Shown piece by piece: positions 17,523-27,250 of a stretch of DNA of 64,000 nt. A model generated the notes under the pieces. The model was not told the DNA's origin. It searched no databases and was given only the letters and a program-made list of their open reading frames with translations. The translations under genes were made by a program, and so were the position numbers. The stretch's first letter is position 1; each line of letters opens with the position of its first letter. Where the stretch lies: positions 1 through 64,000 of the forward strand of contig CAZELI010000006.1 in assembly GCA_964512985.1 (NCBI GenBank), read 5' to 3'. Origin of the DNA: CAYPGT01 sp964512985. GTDB lineage: Bacteria > Cyanobacteriota > Vampirovibrionia > LMEP-6097.

Positions 17523-19172
17523 ATGAACCAACGTCGTATTCTTATTGGTAGCATGATTGGCATACTTACCTTCACTTTATTAAGTTGGGTAAGTCCTAAT
17601 ACTTGGAATGTTCTTGAATCACAATTACTACAAGGTAGATCGCAACTTAGGTTATTTAATCCCTTCGCTAAAGTTAACTACCTAGTAATAGAACTCAATA
17701 ACGATACTCAATCTGAGTTTGAGAATAAATCCTCTACTGAACAAAAAGAAACTCTTATGAGTTTAGTCTCTGAGCTAGCTGCAAGAGAAGCCAAATCTAT
17801 TACTATCGCTATTAATAAAAGTAACCCGTTAGACATAGATAATATAGATTTAGAGACAGCTGTCGGAGTTTTAAACTCCCAAGCTAAAACTATTAAAGTA
17901 AACGATATAGAAACTATCATTCAGCAAGAATCAGGTCCAGCATTATGGTTAGATCGTAAGCAGCATAATCTTAAGAGACATAGTATTAATGATTTATTGA
18001 ATGATATTATCCCTCAAGATTCTATTGGCAACCAAAACATTATTATCATTTCGCCTCGCCTTGAATTATCAGACGAAGATCTAAACCTAGTCGTTAACCA
18101 CCTTTCAGACAGATGGGTAACTTATATACCAATACATTCAATAATAAAGTTTATTCTATTCGTTGCTATTGGCATCTTTATGGCAGCCTTAGTATATTGG
18201 GCAAGAATTGTAACTTTCTTTGCATTAAGTATCATCGCAATGGTTATCGGACAATTAGCTTTAACCATATTCAATATCCAAATGGAGACCGTCTCATTTA
18301 TTGTGGCTTTGATTTCTATCTTGCTCTTGTCTAATCTGTTTGACCTAAATCTCAACGCAGCTATGAATCAACGTAAGTTCTTTCAGAGCAAAGATGAGAA
18401 TGTTAATGATCTTACTAACCCAGCAGTAGTAATGACCAACCCTTATCCTGAAACCATTAAAGAAACTAGAGCCAAATTTTTCCATGAACAAGAAAGTAAC
18501 TTTGAAGATATAGCTCTAGAATTCCAAGAGAAAACTATTCGTTCTGTCAACTCTGTACAAGAAAAAATCGACGAGCTAACTGAATCAGAGACTCTTAGTG
18601 AAAGAGATAGAAATAAACTAAGCTTACTAAAACATAACTTTGAGCATATGATCGAAGAGATGGATGCTATCCTGTTTAATCTAGTACCTTTTAGATTTGA
18701 AAACGATAAAGGTCTAGTAGGATTAATAGAACTTTATGCTAGTAAGATTTTCTTACTTAGTAGAGGTAAGCTGCAAATCAGCATAGAGACTCAGTTTCCG
18801 AGCCTTAAGCTTGAACTCGATCAAAAAATCAATAGTTATAGAATCATCCAGAGATTAATTGAGCTTATTAAAACTATTAATGAAAGTAAAGCAAACTCTG
18901 GAATGGTTATATCTATTAATATTCATAGCAGCGCTAACGGGAAACTGAAATTTAGAATTAGCTACGAAGGTACTCCTGTAGATGCGAGCGCCAATAATTT
19001 CAAGATTAATGAGATTTATAAACGCATCGCTGGATTGAGCGAAGCTAATATAGATTTTGGTACTAGCACCGCTGGTCTAGTTTCTAAGAATCTTACTAAT
19101 CATATTGAGTTTCAATTTAAAACGAGTGCGATCAAAACCAATCTTAAAAAAGAAACCGCAATGATTGCTTAA
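17523..19172 (+). CDS. CHASE2-like membrane protein with degenerate kinase-like C terminus
   Basis: The 549-residue protein begins with a transmembrane helix and a 180-residue external region resembling a CHASE2 sensor (VNYLVIELNNDTQ near 50-65). Three transmembrane helices follow at about 205-280. The cytoplasmic part has a coiled-coil DHp-like stretch (FQEKTIRSVNSVQEKIDEL) without a clear phosphoacceptor His motif, and a final segment shaped like an HATPase domain (LIELIKTINESKANSG, KFRISYEGTPV) in which the N and G box residues are missing. It is probably a sensor or scaffold that no longer phosphorylates. TATAAT ends 7 nt before the ATG. Confidence 0.55.
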   Translation: MNQRRILIGSMIGILTFTLLSWVSPNTWNVLESQLLQGRSQLRLFNPFAKVNYLVIELNNDTQSEFENKSSTEQKETLMSLVSELAAREAKSITIAINKSNPLDIDNIDLETAVGVLNSQAKTIKVNDIETIIQQESGPALWLDRKQHNLKRHSINDLLNDIIPQDSIGNQNIIIISPRLELSDEDLNLVVNHLSDRWVTYIPIHSIIKFILFVAIGIFMAALVYWARIVTFFALSIIAMVIGQLALTIFNIQMETVSFIVALISILLLSNLFDLNLNAAMNQRKFFQSKDENVNDLTNPAVVMTNPYPETIKETRAKFFHEQESNFEDIALEFQEKTIRSVNSVQEKIDELTESETLSERDRNKLSLLKHNFEHMIEEMDAILFNLVPFRFENDKGLVGLIELYASKIFLLSRGKLQISIETQFPSLKLELDQKINSYRIIQRLIELIKTINESKANSGMVISINIHSSANGKLKFRISYEGTPVDASANNFKINEIYKRIAGLSEANIDFGTSTAGLVSKNLTNHIEFQFKTSAIKTNLKKETAMIA

Positions 19173-19185
19173 CAGAACTGCTTTT

Positions 19186-19566
19186 TTATATTCTAAAATC
19201 TTCTGAAGAGTCTTTTTGCTTAACTTTTTTAGTCTTCGGTTGTTCTGACTTAGCTTTAGCAGCTTTGAGTTTAAGTTGTTCTATTTCTTCCTTAAGACTA
19301 GGGTCACTGATAGCATCTAAATCAATAGTATCTATAGTACGAAAATCAAGCTTAAATTGAAAAATTCCACTCATATAAAGCAAGCTCATTATCGCACCCC
19401 AAAGTAGTGCAGCTTGCCATAAGTCGATGCTTAAATCGCGTTCCATATTAGTCGCGCAGGTAGCATTCCAAACCGATTGAATAAGGAAGCTTGGGACCCC
19501 TATTAAGAGGGTTATGGATGCTAGCAAAATTAATATTCCGAAGAAATTTAGTTGAAAGAGTTTCAT
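19186..19566 (-). CDS. LapA-like two-helix membrane protein
   Basis: This 126-residue protein has two transmembrane helices (about 7-28 and 48-66) followed by a charged helical tail (LKEEIEQLKLKAAKAK) that ends in a Lys-rich region. The layout is that of LapA/DUF1049 proteins, which help regulate lipopolysaccharide assembly, but the sequence match is weak. It lies next to kdsD on the same strand, which makes an envelope role reasonable. TAAAAT at 19575-19580 ends 8 nt before the ATG. Confidence 0.5.
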   Translation of the reverse strand: MKLFQLNFFGILILLASITLLIGVPSFLIQSVWNATCATNMERDLSIDLWQAALLWGAIMSLLYMSGIFQFKLDFRTIDTIDLDAISDPSLKEEIEQLKLKAAKAKSEQPKTKKVKQKDSSEDFRI

Positions 19567-19613
19567 CTAATTACATTTTACCAAGAATCGAAGTGTTTTT
19601 CACCATATATTAT

Positions 19614-20597
19614 TTAGATGACGAAACCCTCTGCAAGCATATCTTTTAAGTCCAATATGCCAATAGGTCGAGAATCACTATCTACTACTACTAAGCTAGA
19701 TATCCTATGTTCTTTCATTATTTCAGCGGCTCTAGTAGCTAAAGTATCTGACCGAACAAGTTTAGGTTGTGAGTTCATTATGTCTGTAGCCTTCTTATTA
19801 AAAGTTTCTGGGCCATATTTAATCTGCGCGCGACGTAAATCTCCATCCGTAATAATACCGATGATTTGTTGTTTCTCATCCGTCACAGTAGTGAAACCAA
19901 ATTTCCTTTCATTGATCTCTGTTAAAACTACTTTGAAATCTGCTCCTGCAGAGACTTGTGGAATTTCTTTAACATGCATTATTTCTGATATCTGCACAAA
20001 ACTTCTACCAAGAGCGCCTAGTGGATGCGAACGCGCAAAATCTTGTTCTTGAAAATTCTTATGCCTCATTAAAGCTACAGCTAAAGCATCACCCATCACT
20101 AATGCTACTGTCGTACTAGAAGTCGGCGCCAACTCGAGTGGGCAAGCTTCTTTCGTGATAGGGGTATGCAACACCACATCCGCAAAACCAGCAAGTGTAC
20201 TCTCTTTACGACCAGTAATCGCAACTAAGGGTACTCCAAGCTTCTTAATAGGAGAAAGAATCTTACGTAATTCTTCGGTGTTACCACTAAAGCTTAGGGC
20301 TATTACTAAATCAGATGGCTTAAGCATCCCGAGATCTCCATGCCCCATCTCCGCTGGATGCACAAAGAACGCTGGCGTACCAGTACTCGCTAGAGTCGCA
20401 GCTATTTTCGCTCCAATGTGACCTGACTTACCCATGCCCGTCACCACTACTCTGCCCTCTACTTTAAGTATAAGTTCTACAGCTTTATTAAACTCTTCGC
20501 CAAGACTATCCTTAACAGCATTAAGTGAGTCTATCTCAATCTCAAAGACCTCTTTGGCAATTAGTAAAGACTCTGCTTTTTGGCTTATTTTCTGCAT
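19614..20597 (-). CDS. kdsD: D-arabinose 5-phosphate isomerase
   Basis: KdsD (KpsF/GutQ family) converts ribulose 5-phosphate to arabinose 5-phosphate, the first step to KDO for lipopolysaccharide or capsule. The SIS domain (about 30-180) has VVTGMGKSGHIGAKIAATLASTGT and ALSFSGNTEELRKIL, followed by the ELAPTSSTT and ARSHPLGALG blocks. Two CBS domains fill residues 200-327. The length of 327 is typical. It implies a Gram-negative outer membrane. The promoter is divergent from the GH31 gene; TACAAT (20606-20611) ends 8 nt before the ATG. Confidence 0.93.
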   Translation of the reverse strand: MQKISQKAESLLIAKEVFEIEIDSLNAVKDSLGEEFNKAVELILKVEGRVVVTGMGKSGHIGAKIAATLASTGTPAFFVHPAEMGHGDLGMLKPSDLVIALSFSGNTEELRKILSPIKKLGVPLVAITGRKESTLAGFADVVLHTPITKEACPLELAPTSSTTVALVMGDALAVALMRHKNFQEQDFARSHPLGALGRSFVQISEIMHVKEIPQVSAGADFKVVLTEINERKFGFTTVTDEKQQIIGIITDGDLRRAQIKYGPETFNKKATDIMNSQPKLVRSDTLATRAAEIMKEHRISSLVVVDSDSRPIGILDLKDMLAEGFVI

Positions 20598-20644
20598 TAA
20601 AACTCATTGTAGCAAATTTGGGTAAATATTATATAGCTCTCACC

Positions 20645-22732
20645 TTGCCACAGGAAAACACTCAATATGGATTAAAGAATCGACTGGAAGCTTCTAGCCT
20701 AGAAAAGCTCGATATTAATTTATATAGATCTAAATTAACCCATATCTCTGGTAAAACACTCTATCTCTATATCCTTATATTATCCGCGGATATTATCCGC
20801 TTTCACTATTCGTTTAGCAAGAATTTTGATCTCAAGAAACCTAATGAACATCTAGATTTCCATAATTTTAATTTTCAGAAGAATAACAATATTATTCAAG
20901 AAGATAAGTTTTCACTCAAAACCAAGAATTTAAGAGTAGAAATTATTCCTAATTTATTACAAATCAAAATTTACGATATCCATGAAACCCTTATTAGTAG
21001 CGATGAAGCAGGTCTGGGATTTTGGAGTGAAGAATTAGATTATGGTTTACAGGAACTACGTTGTTATAAACAATATACTGACCTCAAAAACCCTCCATTG
21101 ATTTATGGCTTAGGAGATAAGACTGGCTCTATAAACCGCTGGGGAAGAAGGTTTCGTAATGCCCCTATAGATGCCCTTGGCTATGATTCAGAGTATACTG
21201 ATCCATTGTATAAGGATATACCGTTTTTTATCCAGATGGATAGAGTATCTAAACAAGCTCATGGAATATTCTTTGATAATTTTCATGAGAAGTTCTTTGA
21301 CTTTGGGAAGGAGCGTAAACCTAGTCCTTATTATTATTTCGGAGCTAGTGGAGGGGAATTAAATTATTACTTCATTCAAGGTCCTGCGATTAAAGATGTA
21401 GTTAGTAGATATCTAGAAATCACTGGCAAACCACCTGAATGGCCAAGCTTTACTTATGGCTATTTAGCCAGCGGCATGAGCTATACAGAAAATAATGCAG
21501 TCAACGAGAATACAAACACGTCATTGCGAGGAGCAGGCGAAGCCTGCGACGTGGCAATCCAGTCGAGAGTTGAGAGTAATTTACTGAATGTCTTTAAAAA
21601 ATTCCAAGCTAAAAACATCTCAGCAACAGCATTTCATCTCTCATCAGGCTATATTCAAGACGCTAATGGACAAAGACAACAGTTCATCTGGAATAAAGAA
21701 AAATTCCCTAATCCAAAAGGATTTGCCAAACAAGCAAAAGATTTAGGTGTAGAGCTATGTGCCAATGTTAAACCAGTCTTACTTACAACTCATCCTTGGT
21801 ATCAAGAAGCAGCAGATAAAGGTTTATTTATAGATAGCAAAGAATCCAAACCATTAGTCATCGATTATTGGGGAGGACAAGGTAGCTATCTTGACTATCG
21901 CAAATCAACAACCCAAACTTGGTGGAAAGAAAAACTTCAGCAATATATTTTGGGCAATGGCATACGCGGTGTATGGAACGATAATAATGAATATGAGATT
22001 TTTGAACCTCACTCTGCTTACGGTCATACTATGGAGATGCAAATCATCATGTCTAAACTTGCTAAAGAAACAGGCTCTGATTGGGTTCTCTCCCGCAGTG
22101 GTTATGCTGGCATTCAGAAATACGCACAAAGCTGGACTGGTGATAATTATTCTTCTTGGAAATCTCTTCAATACGATAATGCCATTCTCTCCTCATGCGG
22201 ACTCTCTGGTTTAATTCATATGGGAGTAGATATAGGCGGCTTCTGGGGAGACACTCCAGACTCAGAATTACTATTGCGTTGGATTCAGAATGGAGTCTTC
22301 ACACCTCGCCTCTGTATTCACTCTTATAAACCAATTCCAACTGAACCTGATATGTATGAAGCCAGTCATCCAGAACATTTCAAGATCATTCAACACTTCA
22401 TGCAATTACGCACTGAATTAATCCCTTATATAGAGAACGCCGCTAAATTATCTGCCGAGCAAGGCATCCCTATCATGCGTCCTACTGTCTACGACTTCCA
22501 ATATGATCCTAATACTTATGAACAAAGCTTTGAATATATGTTTGGAGATAAATATTTAGTAGCTCCTATTTATAAACCAGAGTCCGAAACTAATATACGT
22601 GAAATTTATTTACCTGGACCTGATACTACTTGGACACATTATTTTAGTGGTGAGAAGTTTCAAGGTGGACAAGTTATTAAGCTTGAAGTGGATTTAAAAA
22701 ATATACCGATGTTTGAGAGAAATAAACTGTAA
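20645..22732 (+). CDS. GH31 alpha-glucosidase/xylosidase with an inserted palindromic segment
   Basis: A family 31 retaining glycosidase. The catalytic nucleophile is Asp446 in GVWNDNNE and the acid/base is Asp500 in WTGDN. The flanking blocks LSRSGYAG and HMGVDIGGFWGD complete the barrel. No signal peptide is seen, so it probably acts on internal oligosaccharides. The reading frame is open to 20525, but the TTG at 20645 has TATATA 9 nt before it and does not overlap kdsD; the exact start is uncertain. Residues about 291-306 (TSLRGAGEACDVAIQS) come from a palindromic element inserted in frame just before the barrel core. Confidence 0.85.
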   Translation: MPQENTQYGLKNRLEASSLEKLDINLYRSKLTHISGKTLYLYILILSADIIRFHYSFSKNFDLKKPNEHLDFHNFNFQKNNNIIQEDKFSLKTKNLRVEIIPNLLQIKIYDIHETLISSDEAGLGFWSEELDYGLQELRCYKQYTDLKNPPLIYGLGDKTGSINRWGRRFRNAPIDALGYDSEYTDPLYKDIPFFIQMDRVSKQAHGIFFDNFHEKFFDFGKERKPSPYYYFGASGGELNYYFIQGPAIKDVVSRYLEITGKPPEWPSFTYGYLASGMSYTENNAVNENTNTSLRGAGEACDVAIQSRVESNLLNVFKKFQAKNISATAFHLSSGYIQDANGQRQQFIWNKEKFPNPKGFAKQAKDLGVELCANVKPVLLTTHPWYQEAADKGLFIDSKESKPLVIDYWGGQGSYLDYRKSTTQTWWKEKLQQYILGNGIRGVWNDNNEYEIFEPHSAYGHTMEMQIIMSKLAKETGSDWVLSRSGYAGIQKYAQSWTGDNYSSWKSLQYDNAILSSCGLSGLIHMGVDIGGFWGDTPDSELLLRWIQNGVFTPRLCIHSYKPIPTEPDMYEASHPEHFKIIQHFMQLRTELIPYIENAAKLSAEQGIPIMRPTVYDFQYDPNTYEQSFEYMFGDKYLVAPIYKPESETNIREIYLPGPDTTWTHYFSGEKFQGGQVIKLEVDLKNIPMFERNKL
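21517..21561. repeat. In-frame palindromic element in the GH31 gene
   Basis: The segment has outer arms ATTGC/GCAAT, inner arms GCAGGC/GCCTGC, and the end motif GACGTGGCAATCC. Its opening GTCATTGCGAG is shared with the element at 36038-36124. It is much richer in GC than its surroundings and adds about 15 residues without breaking the frame, as Rickettsia palindromic elements do. Confidence 0.75.
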
Positions 22733-22752
22733 ATCCGTAAATCCGCCCCACA

Positions 22753-22812
22753 TGTCAGAATATTTGCATAAATAATGACATTTATGGCATAATTTGTATA
22801 TGAAACGTGACA
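22753..22812 (+). promoter_or_regulatory. Promoter and TGACA repeats of AAA_14 copy 2
   Basis: TTGCAT (22764-22769) and CATAAT (22788-22793) are 18 bp apart, with the ATG 6 nt after the -10. TGTCA at 22754 and TGACATTT copies near 22777 and 22809 form an inverted and direct set around this core, including the first codons. This could be an autoregulatory site. Confidence 0.4.
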
Positions 22813-24143
22813 TTTTAGTCAAATTATTGGACTGGAAGCAAAAATCTAATCGAAAACCTTTAATAATTAAAGGGGCCAGGCAAATAGGCAAAACCTATAG
22901 TCTACTTGAATTTGCAACTAACAATTTCCCCAACTATATATATTTAAACTTCGAAAGGCAAAAAGAATTAAAAGAAATTTTTGATCATAATCTAGATCCT
23001 CAAATCATCATACAAAAACTCTCAGTAAGTTTAGAAAAACCTATCTCAAAAAATGATTTGATAATTTTTGATGAGATACAAGAATGCCCTCGCGCGCTTA
23101 CCAGTCTGAAATATTTTTGTGAACAGATGCCAGAACAAGCGTTAATCTCAGCAGGTTCCTTGCTTGGAGTAAAACTCAATGAACTTTCATATCCAGTTGG
23201 TAAAGTAGATCACTTAGAAATGTATCCAATGAACTTTATGGAATTTTTACAAGCACTAGAAAAAAGTATTCTTATCGAAGCGTTAGAGACTGGCTTAGCT
23301 AAACTAGAGATCTATTCAGAATTGCATAGTAAATTGTGGGAACTACTAAAAATTTATTTTATTACTGGAGGATTACCAGAAGTAGTCCTAGAATATATTA
23401 ATCATCAAGATCAATTACAGACTGCATTTGAAAAAGTTCGCCTTAAACAACAAGATTTAATTGACGATTACCTTAGTGATATGTCCAAACATGCTGGCAA
23501 AGAGAACGCTGTACATTTACAAAAACTCTGGAATAATGTTGCAGACCAGCTCTCAGCTGTTCAAGATGGTAATGCAGCTAAGTTTAAATTCAAATCAGCC
23601 ATTTCAGAGAAGGATAGATATTCTAGATTAATTTCAACTATAGATTGGCTTGAAGCTGCTGGATTAATCATCAAGATTCCTGTTTTAGACAATATTTCTA
23701 TTCCACTTAAAGCTAATATCAAAGCGAGTTCTTTTAAATTATTTGTTTTTGATATTGGTATTTTAGGAGCGATGATGGATCTGAGTCCCAAATCTATTTT
23801 TAATTATGACTATGGTACTTATAAAGGATTTTTTGCGGAGAATTTTGTAGCACAAGAATTACGTAAAACTCTTACTAGTCGTAAGACTATCGTTGCTTGG
23901 CATGAAAACCAAAAAGAATTAGAATTTGTTTTAGACCTCGATGGTGAGATCATGCCTATTGAAGTCAAATCAGGTAAAGTTGTTAAATCTAAAAGTATCT
24001 ATCTCTTTAGAGAAAAGTACAAGAATAAAATCAACACTATCGTGAGTGCCCAAAATCTCAACATCGACACTAGAACTAATGTTTATAAGATACCGCTGTA
24101 TTTAACAAGTGAGTTACCAGGGATACTCCTCCATCAAACTTAA
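22800..24143 (+). CDS. AAA_14 / DUF4143 ATPase (copy 2)
   Basis: Second member of the family, 447 residues from the ATG at 22800. Walker A is GARQIGKT (25-32), Walker B LIIFDEIQ, and the C-terminal DUF4143 domain ends with MPIEVKSGKVVKSKS, the PD-(D/E)xK-like strand. The motif spacing matches copy 1. The start is chosen from the -10 hexamer 6 nt upstream; an earlier TTG at 22794 is in frame but falls right after the hexamer. The gene converges on the transglutaminase-DUF58 gene with a 4-bp overlap. Its cellular role is unknown. Confidence 0.83.
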   Translation: MKRDILVKLLDWKQKSNRKPLIIKGARQIGKTYSLLEFATNNFPNYIYLNFERQKELKEIFDHNLDPQIIIQKLSVSLEKPISKNDLIIFDEIQECPRALTSLKYFCEQMPEQALISAGSLLGVKLNELSYPVGKVDHLEMYPMNFMEFLQALEKSILIEALETGLAKLEIYSELHSKLWELLKIYFITGGLPEVVLEYINHQDQLQTAFEKVRLKQQDLIDDYLSDMSKHAGKENAVHLQKLWNNVADQLSAVQDGNAAKFKFKSAISEKDRYSRLISTIDWLEAAGLIIKIPVLDNISIPLKANIKASSFKLFVFDIGILGAMMDLSPKSIFNYDYGTYKGFFAENFVAQELRKTLTSRKTIVAWHENQKELEFVLDLDGEIMPIEVKSGKVVKSKSIYLFREKYKNKINTIVSAQNLNIDTRTNVYKIPLYLTSELPGILLHQT

Positions 24144-27094
24144 GACTCAATTAGAGGATGTTTAGCTGAACTTTCATTTAACCACTCTGGTTTAATTCTT
24201 GGATAAACCATATACTCTGGGTCTTTTAAAAATATAGTTCTTAGATTAGATCTTGGTAAACCACCATAAATATATTCCATTGCAGATATATTAGTATAGT
24301 CACGACTTAAATAAAGCAAATTAGGGGCTGGCTGTGTGTGACCATTTAAATGAACCATTGGGGTAATTGCTCCTGATTGATCTTCGATTAAAGACTCTGC
24401 AATAACTTGAGCAGAGACATTAATTTTCACTTTAATATATGCACTAGATCCTGAACCAGCAATATAAACTTCTCTATGAGAGTGTTTACTTTCTGCTTGA
24501 ATAGTTTTTATCAACTCTAATAGTTTTAATCTTTCAGTTTCATTAGTATACGTTTTATCAAAATTATGATCATAAATTACGTACAGAGGAGAGTTAATAC
24601 CTTTTTGTAGATAAGGTTCTTTTTTAACATAGATTTTATCTGTTCTACCTGAACTTTTCCAATCTATACGTCCAAATGAATCTCCTTTGGTATATTCTGC
24701 AAGCTCTGTACCTTCAGAAACTCTAGCATTGGTATCTTGATTATCTAAAGATTTGATTGCCCTAAGAAAACTACGCTGTAACAAAGATCGTTCTTTTTCT
24801 GGTATATATAATAGTGCGCTAGTATAGTTAGCAGAAGGTTTAGCAAAAGTTACTCCTAGATTGACCGTACTTACTTTCTTCCAATCATATCGCAATATAT
24901 TTTTTACAACTGTTCGAAAGAAGTTTTCATCTTTAGAGAATTTAGCCAAAAAAGTTTTTCTATAAGAAGCATCCTGACAAGCTTTTTGAAATTGAGCAGA
25001 GAAAACTAATGCATCTATACAAAAAGCCATCTTCGAATTGATATCAAAAGATTCTATCTTATCAGCAAGGGGTTTGTATTGATTATCACTGAAAGGAATA
25101 TTTTCTTTAAAAACCTTTGAATATTGATGTTTCTCCAGGTCTTTATGATAATCAATTTTATAAGATGCACAATAAGTCCATAGAAGGTCCCTATCATAAA
25201 TTCGCCTTAAATCTATACGAGACAAAGTTTCTATCAAAATAGCTAAATCTGGTATATGAGAAAGATAGTCATCTAAATGTCCTAATAATAAAGTGGATGG
25301 GACTCCTAATAAATCTTCATATAATTGATGGTCTAAATCCTTTTGTTTCAGACAATATTCTATGAAACCTAATTGAATTGAGCATGCCTGTGAACGATCA
25401 GGAATAAATGAACTCTCTAAAATAGGTATTTTATGATTTGCAGCTAATTCCACAGCTAAAAAAGCTTGTTCTTTTTCAGCTTGTGTTCTTAAATGAATAA
25501 GAGTATCTCCTGTGAGAGTATCTACGCTTACATCTCTTGAAGATCTATCTATAAATGGATACTTATTTCCATGTAAATTAAACAATAGATCAAATAAATA
25601 AAGTGGATCACATTCTTCCACAGAAGGTAGATAATCCCAATTAACGACTCTCGCATTTAATTGAGTATCAGTATTATTAAACTTACTAGTTTCAGATGAT
25701 AAGTTAGAAAAGTATACTTGAGCTAAAGCTTGGGAATCTTTAATAACTCCTGCAGAACGAGCTTTCTGACTGGTTCTTAGCTCTACTAATCCTTCATTAA
25801 ATTTCCTTAGTAGCTCTACTCTTTGACTATTATTACGAGCCGCTTTAAAATCATCATCAAGCTTAGCAATCATAGATACGGGCATCACTTCAGGGTGATA
25901 AGCTTTATCTAATTCTATGTATTTAGTAGGATCTATCTGAATTAATCTATTATTCTGATCTATTGTAAGAACAATGCTATGTCCGCAAGCTCCTTGAAAT
26001 GCTTTACCTTGGTCTGTAGTAACCTCTCCGCGCGCTACCCATGCAGGTTTACCATGCGCTCTGATTTGAGCTGCCAGAAACCAACTCAATAAATCACAAT
26101 GGGCTACTTTAAGTTCATTAACTATCATTGGCATGAACTCTTTATTAGATTCTAAAAACTCACTAAAATTTGGATGAGCAATATATCTGAAATTAGTAAG
26201 ATTGGTTTCTTTATTAAATCGTCCTAAATATGAAACCAGTAAGCTTAATAAATCTTCAGGTGATTCTTTAATCCTAGATTCTAAGGATTTAGGTAGTGGC
26301 ATTGATTGAAGCCAATATTTTGATTCAGCTTCACTTGGCTTAAATTGTGCGGCATCAACAATTAAAAATTCTTCTCCCTGACTTTGTTGCATTGAATATT
26401 TAATTTCTGGTAAACTACCATCCTCGTCTTTAAGTCTCCAAACTGCTGGATCAAAATCACAGGGTTTAGCAACTTTAAGGTTTAATCCATTTGCATTAAG
26501 TAATTCTCCTTTAATCGGCATTGGAACTTGTCTTGAAAGCCTAGGATAATGAATGTTTATTTCTTCAGAACTTGCTTGGATACTAGTTTGTAAAGCTCGG
26601 AAAGGAGCAGCCTTGTAATCTTCTGCATAGCCTAAACTTGAACTTAATCCATCAGCTCTGGGTACTAATAATTCTTCACTTATAAAAAAAGCTCCTGGCA
26701 TTGCTGGTTTAATAGAACCAAATGGTTCATTACGTTTTAAAGCTTCAAAATTCATCTTGGAAATGCGTACTCGTTCAGAACTCTGCATTTCTTTAGGAAT
26801 AGGCGCTTTTTTAGACTTATAACAAATTTCTTCATTACCAATTTCCACATTACTTGCTGAAGTTGAATTTTGTTCCGATGATGATAAACCTATTCGAGCT
26901 TGATATATAGCTTTTCCTTGTTGTAAATCACCAACTAAATTAGTTAGATCGTTAATAGCATGAACTATCATTGCTTGTTGAAGTGGAGTTTCATAGTCTC
27001 CCTTAGCAAGCATCTCTCTATGTTGGCGTAATAAAATATTGGCCTCATTAGGGCCAGCATGACTAATATAAACTTTAGGACTATCTAATGACAC
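24140..27094 (-). CDS. Transglutaminase-like plus DUF58 domain protein, 984 aa
   Basis: A large cytosolic-looking protein. Around residues 320-395 it has a transglutaminase-like core: Cys333 in VAHCDLLSWFLAAQIRAHG, His372 in CGHSIVLTID and Asp388 in IQIDPT make a full Cys-His-Asp triad. Around 793-828 it has the DUF58 signature, SEGTELAEYTKGDSFGRIDWK and SGRTDKIYVKKE. These two domains are normally on separate proteins in MoxR-DUF58-transglutaminase operons; here they are on one chain with no transmembrane helix and no moxR neighbour. Residues 1-300 and 400-780 match nothing known. Start is GTG at 27094, 8 nt after TATTTT. Role is unknown; peptide cross-linking or proteolysis is possible. Confidence 0.75.
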   Translation of the reverse strand: MSLDSPKVYISHAGPNEANILLRQHREMLAKGDYETPLQQAMIVHAINDLTNLVGDLQQGKAIYQARIGLSSSEQNSTSASNVEIGNEEICYKSKKAPIPKEMQSSERVRISKMNFEALKRNEPFGSIKPAMPGAFFISEELLVPRADGLSSSLGYAEDYKAAPFRALQTSIQASSEEINIHYPRLSRQVPMPIKGELLNANGLNLKVAKPCDFDPAVWRLKDEDGSLPEIKYSMQQSQGEEFLIVDAAQFKPSEAESKYWLQSMPLPKSLESRIKESPEDLLSLLVSYLGRFNKETNLTNFRYIAHPNFSEFLESNKEFMPMIVNELKVAHCDLLSWFLAAQIRAHGKPAWVARGEVTTDQGKAFQGACGHSIVLTIDQNNRLIQIDPTKYIELDKAYHPEVMPVSMIAKLDDDFKAARNNSQRVELLRKFNEGLVELRTSQKARSAGVIKDSQALAQVYFSNLSSETSKFNNTDTQLNARVVNWDYLPSVEECDPLYLFDLLFNLHGNKYPFIDRSSRDVSVDTLTGDTLIHLRTQAEKEQAFLAVELAANHKIPILESSFIPDRSQACSIQLGFIEYCLKQKDLDHQLYEDLLGVPSTLLLGHLDDYLSHIPDLAILIETLSRIDLRRIYDRDLLWTYCASYKIDYHKDLEKHQYSKVFKENIPFSDNQYKPLADKIESFDINSKMAFCIDALVFSAQFQKACQDASYRKTFLAKFSKDENFFRTVVKNILRYDWKKVSTVNLGVTFAKPSANYTSALLYIPEKERSLLQRSFLRAIKSLDNQDTNARVSEGTELAEYTKGDSFGRIDWKSSGRTDKIYVKKEPYLQKGINSPLYVIYDHNFDKTYTNETERLKLLELIKTIQAESKHSHREVYIAGSGSSAYIKVKINVSAQVIAESLIEDQSGAITPMVHLNGHTQPAPNLLYLSRDYTNISAMEYIYGGLPRSNLRTIFLKDPEYMVYPRIKPEWLNESSAKHPLIES

Positions 27095-27250
27095 TTTCTC
27101 TTAAAATACAAAGATTATGGATATTATCTTTTGACCTGTTTTAGCCCCAAATCTTTCTATTTTATTGTTATAACATCCATAAAATTACAACATATCCCCC
27201 ATTCTCCTGAAAAACTATAGGGCATAAAGAATTTACAAGGGCGTACCCTC

